From Candidatus Solibacter sp. (GTDB lineage Bacteria; Acidobacteriota; Terriglobia; Bryobacterales; Bryobacteraceae), in assembly GCA_017883355.1 (NCBI GenBank), contig JADGNS010000309.1, forward strand, positions 1 through 6,397: a stretch of 6,397 bases of DNA. The letters are read 5' to 3'. The notes beneath the pieces were generated by a model. That model worked only from the letters and a program-made list of their open reading frames with translations. It searched no databases and was not told the origin of the DNA. Below are positions 1-4,190 of the stretch, piece after piece; position 1 is the first letter of the stretch; the number at the start of each line of letters is the position of its first letter. The translations under genes and the position numbers were made by a program.

Positions 1-72
1 GATCCCGGCGGCCGGGAGACAGGCGGAAAAAATCAGAAAGCAGGCCAGCGGGCCTGGAACGGTGCGTAACAT
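1..72 (-). CDS. N-terminus of an exported protein, cut by the window edge, under a B12 riboswitch
   Basis: An ATG at 72-70 on the minus strand opens a frame of 24 codons that runs off the left end of the window. The peptide begins MLRTVPGP, continues with a hydrophobic stretch (LACFLIFSACLPAAG) and has one early Arg, so it looks like a signal peptide. Cleavage could follow an Ala near residues 21-22. Cys18 sits in a loosely lipobox-like setting (F-S-A-C), so a lipoprotein is possible but not strongly indicated. A strong Shine-Dalgarno, GGGAGGAG, lies 6 nt upstream. The gene directly follows a cobalamin aptamer on the same strand. In known bacteria such leaders usually control B12 uptake or synthesis genes, and an exported product fits a TonB-dependent receptor (BtuB-like) or a periplasmic binding protein. 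That identity is inferred from the riboswitch; none of the mature protein is visible. Confidence 0.75.
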   Translation of the reverse strand, partial: MLRTVPGPLACFLIFSACLPAAGI

Positions 73-78
73 GTCAGG

Positions 79-86
79 CTCCTCCC
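79..86 (-). promoter_or_regulatory. Ribosome binding site of the riboswitch-controlled gene
   Basis: The minus strand reads GGGAGGAG here, 6 nt before the ATG at 72. It is close to a perfect anti-Shine-Dalgarno match and fixes the start of the truncated gene. It lies about 28 nt beyond the 3' end of the aptamer P1 stem, a position from which ligand-dependent folding could control its accessibility. Confidence 0.7.
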
Positions 87-114
87 ACGAGAGCCGATCG
101 ATAGCGATTCGCTG

Positions 115-253
115 GCCGGTCTCCTGACTTGCGCCTCATCAAATCCGCCGTCCTTCCCATTCCGTCACCGGAACAGTGGCTTGTTCGGCCGATTCTCCGC
201 GCTTACAGTAGCGGGGCTGTGCTGGATTCTCACCAGCTTCCCGTGCACCAGGC
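115..253 (-). ncRNA. Cobalamin (vitamin B12) riboswitch
   Basis: Read on the minus strand, the conserved blocks of the cobalamin aptamer occur in the expected order. They are GGGAAGCTGGTGAGAATCC, then the core ACAGCCCCGCTACTGTAA, the B12-box sequence GCCACTG (plus positions 174-180), GGGAAGG, and finally AAGTCAGGAGACC. P1 can be closed by GCCTGGT (253-247) pairing with ACCGGC (120-115), with one bulged U. In the known class, adenosyl- or other cobalamins bind this RNA and usually shut down expression of the downstream gene. The downstream gene here is the truncated exported protein starting at 72. No clear U-tract terminator lies between the aptamer and the ATG. Control by occluding the ribosome binding site is therefore more likely than termination, though this is inferred. 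Confidence 0.95.
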
Positions 254-275
254 GAAAACTTCAACTACGTTTCCG

Positions 276-285
276 AGTGTACACT
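276..285. repeat. Perfect 10-bp palindrome in the divergent intergenic region
   Basis: AGTGTACACT is identical to its reverse complement. It lies between the riboswitch (minus) and the TPR gene (plus), 17 bp before the TPR start codon. It could be an operator half-site or part of a -10 element, since TACACT reads on both strands. I see no convincing -35 partner at the right distance on either strand, so the role is unknown and chance is possible. Confidence 0.3.
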
Positions 286-301
286 ATTTTCAGAAGGCTT
301 C

Positions 302-2047
302 ATGCTGATTTCAGGTTTCCAACTGGCGCGACTGGCCTTGCTCTTGGCCGTGGCGGGCTGGCTTGTTCCCGCCGGCGCGGCAGACACCAAGCCCGATAAG
401 AAGAAATCGCAGGCGGCACTGCTGCGCGGCAAGAAAGCGGACGATGCGGGGCAGCGCGAGGAGGCGATTGCGGCCTATTCCGAGGCAATCCAGGCGGACG
501 GGTCCAACGCGGCGGCGTGGCGGGCGCGCGGGCGCGATTATCAAGCCGCGGGCGACCGTCAGAAGGCGCAGGCCGATTTCGATAAGGCGATCGATACGCA
601 GCCGGGTGGCGCGGAGAACTACCTGGCGCGCGGCGAGTTTTTTTCGGCGATGGGAGAGGCGGAGCGCGCCATCCACGATTTCAGCCTGGCGATCAACCTG
701 AATCTGGAGCGCACTGAGGTGTACACGGCGCGCGGCAAGGCGTACACGGAGGTCGGGCAGTTCGAGAGGGCGGAGGAAGACTTCACGAAGGCGATCAAAC
801 TGCGCCTGGACAACGCCGCGCCGTACCTGGGGCGCGGCATCGCGCGCGCCGAACAGCGCAAGTATCGCGATGCGGTGGAAGATTTCGATGCCTGCATCGA
901 GCGCAAGGCGGATGACGAGCAATGCTGGGTGGAGCGGTCGCTGGCCTTCACCGGCATCAGCGATTTCACCCACGCGCTTAACGATCTCAACGAAGCGCTG
1001 AAGCTGAAACAGGACGATGTGCGCGCGTGGCGCGTGCGCGGCGCGGTGCGCGAGCGGCTGGGTGACGACAACGGCGCGGTGGCCGATTACGCCGAAGCGC
1101 TGAAGCGCGACCCCAAGGACCCGCGCCTCTACATGGCGCGTTCCGCTGCCTACGTGCGGATGAAGAGGTACGCCGAATCGCTGGAAGACCGGCAGCAGGC
1201 GGTGCAGCTCGACCCCAAGAACCCGGAAGTGTACGTGGCGCGCGGCGGTTCCTATCATTTACTGGGGCAGCACGATAAGGGATTTGAGGACCGGACGCGG
1301 GCGATCGGCCTCTCGCCGTCCTCGCCTCTGGGGTGGACGGCGCGCGGGTACGCGTATTTCCTGCTGGAACGGTGGGACGAGGCGCTATCGGATCTGGAGC
1401 AGGCGGTGAAGCTCGATCCGAAGAACACCGAAGTCAAGCAGCTACGGGCTCTGGCGCAGTCCCACGTGGAAGAGAAGATCCAGGCGGCGCGCGCCAAGGA
1501 ACTGGCGCCGGAGACGGTTAGCGTCCAGTTGCCGGTTCCAGTGGAGGCACCGGTCGCGGCGGTGACGCCGCCGGACTCGCAGGTTGCGATGCCCACTCCG
1601 GTGCAGGCCCCGGCAGCGGCTCCGGCCGTGGCTCCGGCGGTGACGGCGCCGCAGGTAGTGAAGGCTCCACCGCCGCCCACGCCGGCCGCCACTGTGCCGC
1701 CGGCGCCGCCGCCCGCAAGCCCGGTGACTACCGCGGCCCAGTACCAGCAACAGGGGCGCAAGCTGATCCAGGAGGAGCATTTCGCGGAGGCCATCGAGCC
1801 GCTGACGCAAGCCGTGAAACTCGACCCGTTCGTGGCGACTACGTTCAACGCCCGCGGATATGCCTATTCCCGCTTGAAGAAATACGCGGAAGCGATCGCG
1901 GATTTCGACCAGGCGATCAAGCTGAATCCGCTGTACGGCAACGCGTACACCAATCGCGGGGTGGCCAAGCGGGCGGCGGGGGATAAGGCGGGCGCGGACG
2001 CGGATCAGGCGAAGGCGCGGGATTTGCTGAAGGCAGCGGCGAAGTAG
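302..2047 (+). CDS. Secreted tetratricopeptide-repeat (TPR) protein
   Basis: This 581-residue protein starts with a signal peptide: a hydrophobic core at about residues 8-23 and a likely cleavage after Ala-Gly-Ala at 24-26. A Lys-rich stretch follows (29-35). Residues 38-377 (nt 413-1432) are ten consecutive TPR units of exactly 34 residues with no insertions. Most units show an aromatic residue followed by A-R-G, a central Gly, an 'A-x-x-D-F/Y/L' stretch in the second helix, and 'L-D-P-K-N' type ends in units 7-10. Residues 378-400 form a capping helix, and about 402-478 is a Pro/Ala/Val-rich low-complexity linker. Two clear TPR units (479-512, 513-546) and a degenerate Lys/Ala-rich one (547-581) end the protein. 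TPR solenoids bind other proteins or peptides, so a periplasmic or cell-surface scaffold role is likely, but no partner can be named. AGAAGG (292-297) is a short-spaced Shine-Dalgarno supporting the ATG. The gene is divergent from the riboswitch gene and convergent with the anti-sigma gene. Confidence 0.95.
   Translation: MLISGFQLARLALLLAVAGWLVPAGAADTKPDKKKSQAALLRGKKADDAGQREEAIAAYSEAIQADGSNAAAWRARGRDYQAAGDRQKAQADFDKAIDTQPGGAENYLARGEFFSAMGEAERAIHDFSLAINLNLERTEVYTARGKAYTEVGQFERAEEDFTKAIKLRLDNAAPYLGRGIARAEQRKYRDAVEDFDACIERKADDEQCWVERSLAFTGISDFTHALNDLNEALKLKQDDVRAWRVRGAVRERLGDDNGAVADYAEALKRDPKDPRLYMARSAAYVRMKRYAESLEDRQQAVQLDPKNPEVYVARGGSYHLLGQHDKGFEDRTRAIGLSPSSPLGWTARGYAYFLLERWDEALSDLEQAVKLDPKNTEVKQLRALAQSHVEEKIQAARAKELAPETVSVQLPVPVEAPVAAVTPPDSQVAMPTPVQAPAAAPAVAPAVTAPQVVKAPPPPTPAATVPPAPPPASPVTTAAQYQQQGRKLIQEEHFAEAIEPLTQAVKLDPFVATTFNARGYAYSRLKKYAEAIADFDQAIKLNPLYGNAYTNRGVAKRAAGDKAGADADQAKARDLLKAAAK
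1505..1735 (+). other. Pro/Ala/Val-rich linker between two TPR blocks
   Basis: Within the TPR protein, residues about 402-478 are almost entirely Pro, Ala, Val and Thr, including runs such as APPPPTPAATVPPAPPP. The stretch is probably an extended, flexible or wall-spanning linker separating the ten-unit solenoid from the C-terminal two- to three-unit block. At the DNA level it is a run of GCG/CCG-type codons and could vary in length between strains. Confidence 0.8.
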
Positions 2048-2075
2048 GGTAGTTCCCTTGGGACGCCGGAACAGG

Positions 2076-2092
2076 TCCGAGCTGCGCTCGGA
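2076..2092. terminator. Hairpin between convergent genes, possible weak terminator
   Basis: TCCGAGC and GCTCGGA form a perfect 7-bp stem with a TGC loop, extendable by two G-U pairs on the plus strand. It lies 29 nt after the stop of the TPR gene and 49 nt beyond the stop of the anti-sigma gene on the other strand. Only two T residues follow on the plus strand and none on the minus strand, so it is not a classic intrinsic terminator. Its place between convergent genes is the main support. Confidence 0.35.
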
Positions 2093-2094
2093 TT

Positions 2095-2117
2095 GGCAAG
2101 CTGAAGCGTGCCCCACC
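2095..2117 (-). repeat. Imperfect palindrome with a GTGGGGC flank (copy A of a possible dispersed repeat)
   Basis: On the minus strand the sequence reads GGTGGGGCACGCTTCAGC followed by TTGCC. The arms GGCA-x-GCT and AGC-x-TGCC pair around a GA centre with one mismatch. The same layout, GTGGGGC plus a small palindrome ending in CTTGCC, occurs on the plus strand at 6360-6380, also just after a gene. This suggests a REP-like intergenic element, although two copies in one window cannot prove it. Confidence 0.4.
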
Positions 2118-2140
2118 TTGGCGGCTGCACAAATGTGGAG

Positions 2141-2851
2141 TTATCTCGAATCGAGGTTTACGCGAAAGCTCCGGGTTCCCGACGTGCCGAGCGCTTTGCC
2201 GGACTGGTCCCACGCGCTCCCTTCCCAGAGAAGGGTTCGCCCCGGGGGCATCAGGGCCAGCACGGGGGCGGGAATTGAAAGGAAGGCATCGGTGGCTTCG
2301 CCTCGCCAGATTTCGCTTCGGTCGACTTCCATCAAGCGAACCTGATACCGGACGGCCCCCGGGACCGCCCGCCAACGGAACTCGGCGGGTTTTTGCGGGA
2401 TATCGCCGAGCGGGGCGACCAGTTCGAGCGCCTGTGACCGCATCACTCCTTCGCCGGCTCCAGCAGGTGAGGGAAGGCCGGGACCTCGCGGCAGATAAAA
2501 AGCGCCGGCGGCAACCAGAACGAGGCAGGCGGCGGCCGCCCATGCGCGCGCTCCAAAAAAGAACGACAGGCGCTGCCGGGAAGGCCGGAACACCCTTTGT
2601 TTGGCGAGCCGTCCGGCGATCCAGTTTACATTGCGTGCTTCGTCGGGCCGGGGGCTGGCTTCCACGAATTCGCGCATCAGCGCCAGTTCGCCGCGGCAGT
2701 GGGAGCAGGTGGCGGTGTGGTCCTCGGCGGCTTTGCGCCAGGCGTCGCCTTCGCTCGCCTCGAGTGCCCGCACCAGTTGTTCGAGCGGCGGACAGCCTTC
2801 AGCCGGTCCCAGCGCCGATTTCAGTTTTTCGTTTTGCATTGGATCCGCCAT
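2141..2851 (-). CDS. Membrane-anchored zinc-finger anti-sigma factor
   Basis: This 236-residue protein is the probable partner of the ECF sigma factor just upstream. Its N-terminal cytoplasmic region has Cys20, His45, Cys49 and Cys52. The last three form the HxxxCxxC motif of ZAS-type anti-sigma domains, and the earlier Cys is at a spacing like that in RsrA. One transmembrane helix spans about residues 103-120 (AWAAAACLVLVAAGAFYL). The C-terminal part (about 141-234) lies outside the cytoplasm and looks like a fibronectin/Ig-like beta sandwich (FRWRAVPGAVRYQVRLMEV, then LLWEGSAWD). It could be the sensor. I chose the ATG at 2851 because GAGG overlapping the sigma stop codon sits 5 nt upstream and translation would be coupled across 7 nt. 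A TTG at 2905 in the same frame would add 18 residues with no zinc-finger content and overlap the sigma gene. Assignment as an anti-sigma factor is strong; the signal sensed is unknown. Confidence 0.88.
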   Translation of the reverse strand: MADPMQNEKLKSALGPAEGCPPLEQLVRALEASEGDAWRKAAEDHTATCSHCRGELALMREFVEASPRPDEARNVNWIAGRLAKQRVFRPSRQRLSFFFGARAWAAAACLVLVAAGAFYLPRGPGLPSPAGAGEGVMRSQALELVAPLGDIPQKPAEFRWRAVPGAVRYQVRLMEVDRSEIWRGEATDAFLSIPAPVLALMPPGRTLLWEGSAWDQSGKALGTSGTRSFRVNLDSR

Positions 2852-2856
2852 GATGT

Positions 2857-2860
2857 CCTC
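2857..2860 (-). promoter_or_regulatory. Coupled ribosome binding site of the anti-sigma gene
   Basis: GAGG on the minus strand overlaps the TGA stop of the sigma gene (2861-2859) and lies 5 nt before the ATG at 2851. Ribosomes finishing the sigma gene would be in place to start the anti-sigma gene, which would keep the two products in balance. This site decides the anti-sigma start in favour of 2851. Confidence 0.6.
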
Positions 2861-3539
2861 AACTGGTTTCGCGCTGCTGCCGGGTATTCCACCGCCGCAG
2901 GGCAACGCTGAGCTTGCGGCGTGCGCTTACAATGTATGCCTTGGCGCCGCTCGCGTTGGTCAAACCGAGCATCCGGGTGACCGCATCCAAAGTGAGCTCT
3001 TCGCCGTAATGGAGGGTCATGACTTTATGCTCGGTATCATCCAACGTCTGCGCCAGTAGAGCGCGCACCGATTCGGCCGACTCCATCCGCGCGAGCGCTT
3101 CCTCCACGTTCTCCGCCCGGTCATCGACCAGGTCCGTGAGAACGATGTCTTCGCTGGTGTGCGCCGGGCGCGCGGCGCGGGACCTGAATTCGTTATAGCA
3201 ATGGTTCCTGGCAATCATGTAGATCCAGGTGGAAAATTTCGCGTCTCCGCGAAAGGAATTGAGGTGGGTGTACGCTTTCAAGAAGATCTCCTGCGCGTGG
3301 TCGGCCGCGGAGTCGCGGTCGCCCGCGAGGCGATAACACCATGTGGCAACTCGCGTGTGGTAGCGCCGGAAGAGTTCGTTGATGTATCGTTCGCCGGCCG
3401 GACTGTCGGCATCCTGACGATACCGGACTACCAATTCTTCGTCGCTGAGATCCTCCATCGTCTCGATTGTAGCAGTGGAGGTAGATTCAGCCACGAGGAA
3501 GCGGCGCGGGGCGTCCACGCCGCTATATCTAGTGGTCAT
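2859..3539 (-). CDS. ECF-family RNA polymerase sigma factor
   Basis: The 226-residue frame has both conserved parts of an extracytoplasmic-function sigma factor. Region 2 is at about residues 55-120, with DHAQEIFLKAY for region 2.2 and FRGDAKFSTWIYMIARNHCY for regions 2.3-2.4, which bind core polymerase and the -10 element. Region 4 is at about 158-216 and ends SGAKAYIVSARRKL, a helix-turn-helix for the -35 element. There is no region 3, as usual for this class. The start is uncertain. The ATG at 3539 lies 5 nt after the stop of the upstream gene but has no Shine-Dalgarno, and residues 1-27 resemble nothing in the family. The ATG at 3458 gives a 199-residue protein beginning MEDLSDEELV, the usual ECF start, also with only a weak ribosome site. 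The gene is followed by its likely anti-sigma factor. Such pairs often activate their own operon, but I could not find a convincing promoter motif to show this. Confidence 0.93.
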   Translation of the reverse strand: MTTRYSGVDAPRRFLVAESTSTATIETMEDLSDEELVVRYRQDADSPAGERYINELFRRYHTRVATWCYRLAGDRDSAADHAQEIFLKAYTHLNSFRGDAKFSTWIYMIARNHCYNEFRSRAARPAHTSEDIVLTDLVDDRAENVEEALARMESAESVRALLAQTLDDTEHKVMTLHYGEELTLDAVTRMLGLTNASGAKAYIVSARRKLSVALRRWNTRQQRETS

Positions 3540-3544
3540 TAGGG

Positions 3545-3994
3545 TTAGAACACTCCGGTTAGGATGGCTACGTCGGCACTCATGACGATCACAATGTCGC
3601 CCTTCTGCACGGCGGGGACGCTATCGCCGTCCTGGGAGTTGAGCTCCAGTTCGCCGGATTTCTGCGCGTCCAATTTAATGGTTCCGACTTTCATGCGGGT
3701 GCCGGCATGATCGACCATCACATCGAGCATGGTTCCCGCGGCGAGGTTCACATCCTCGACTTCCACATTAAGGCGGGAGCGGTTACGGTCGGACTCGGTG
3801 CGAATCTCGGCGTGTCCGTACGGAGCCGGGCCCGAAGTGGAAGGGCCGGTGAGACAGGTTTTCGACCGCGTGGTCTCCCCGCCGTCCTTGGCCGATACGA
3901 CCGGTGCGGTGATGCTCATGGTGGACAGAACGAGGGTCCACAGGGTGGCGCAAAAAGCGCGGCGATTCATGTTGGTAACCGTTGTTTTGATCAT
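3545..3994 (-). CDS. Small exported beta-rich protein of unknown function
   Basis: I do not recognise a named family with certainty. The protein has 149 residues from the ATG at 3994. It has a long signal peptide: NRRAF, then a hydrophobic stretch at about 14-34, and likely cleavage after Val-Ser-Ala at 35. The Arg pair is weakly Tat-like but lacks the full motif. The mature part is about 114 residues. It holds one region (about 60-149) rich in alternating hydrophobic and polar residues typical of beta strands, such as HAEIRTESDRNRSRLNVEVE, MKVGTIKL and GELELNSQDGDSVPAVQKGD. It resembles, from memory, short secreted single-domain proteins common in acidobacteria, but this was not checked. AGAGGA 7 nt upstream supports 3994. 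A longer in-frame start at 4108 would prefix the signal peptide with 38 polar residues and is unlikely. The stop lies 5 nt before the nearest sigma-factor ATG, so it is probably the first gene of a three-gene operon. Confidence 0.85.
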   Translation of the reverse strand: MIKTTVTNMNRRAFCATLWTLVLSTMSITAPVVSAKDGGETTRSKTCLTGPSTSGPAPYGHAEIRTESDRNRSRLNVEVEDVNLAAGTMLDVMVDHAGTRMKVGTIKLDAQKSGELELNSQDGDSVPAVQKGDIVIVMSADVAILTGVF

Positions 3995-4001
3995 TGTCGT
4001 T

Positions 4002-4007
4002 TCCTCT
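4002..4007 (-). promoter_or_regulatory. Ribosome binding site of the small exported protein
   Basis: The minus strand reads AGAGGA here, 7 nt before the ATG at 3994. This places the true start at the beginning of the signal peptide rather than at the in-frame upstream codon at 4108. Confidence 0.65.
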
Positions 4008-4027
4008 TTTTCCCTTTTCTCTGAGTG

Positions 4028-4043
4028 CGCTTCCTGAGAAGCG
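4028..4043. other. Perfect inverted repeat in the leader of the sigma operon
   Basis: CGCTTC (4028-4033) and GAAGCG (4038-4043) are separated by CTGA. The repeat lies 34 nt upstream of the start codon at 3994, between that codon and the divergent gene. It could form a 6-bp RNA hairpin in the operon leader or be a protein binding site. No U-tract follows on either strand, so it is not an obvious terminator or attenuator. Confidence 0.35.
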
Positions 4044-4089
4044 TTACACACGGAGAGACACGGACGGCCGCCGGCCGGAACAAAAAAGA

Positions 4090-4118
4090 TTGCGTTTTGG
4101 GATTTCAAGAATTATGTT
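4090..4118 (+). promoter_or_regulatory. Weak candidate sigma-70-type promoter for the TIGR03437 protein gene
   Basis: TTGCGT (4090-4095) and TATGTT (4113-4118) are 17 bp apart and match 3/6 and 4/6 of the housekeeping consensus. The start of transcription would fall near 4125, giving a leader of about 65 nt before the ATG at 4191. The site lies in the AT-richest part of the divergent region. The match is modest and could be chance. Confidence 0.25.
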
Positions 4119-4190
4119 CCGCAGCGAAGGCGCGACGCATCTATACAAGGTGAGCCGCGTGTTGAGATTCCAGAGGGAGAAGGTTAAGCA

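Noticed and set aside
181..399. Plus-strand frame of 72 codons across the riboswitch and TPR start
   Set aside because: It begins in the aptamer complement and overlaps the TPR signal peptide in another frame. It has no ribosome site or recognisable sequence.
638..644. Run of seven T in the TPR coding region as a slippage or frameshift site
   Set aside because: The frame continues intact on both sides with the TPR pattern unbroken. A single short homopolymer is not evidence of programmed slippage.
311..1258. Long open frame on the minus strand opposite the TPR gene (315 codons)
   Set aside because: It is rich in Arg, His and Leu with no recognisable domain, and it lies wholly inside a gene with clear repeats and a signal peptide. 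Such antisense frames are expected in GC-rich DNA.
2852..2905. Upstream TTG start for the anti-sigma factor
   Set aside because: It would overlap the sigma gene by 47 nt and add a Gly/Pro-rich tail unlike the family. The ATG at 2851 has a well-placed GAGG and the usual tight coupling.
3995..4108. N-terminal extension of the small exported protein from 4108
   Set aside because: It would place 38 polar residues before an obvious signal peptide and cover the ribosome site at 4002-4007.
4100..4120. GGAAC on the minus strand as the -35 of an ECF promoter for the sigma operon
   Set aside because: At 15-17 nt downstream there is no CGTC- or TCTGA-like -10. The word GGAAC alone is too common to call.
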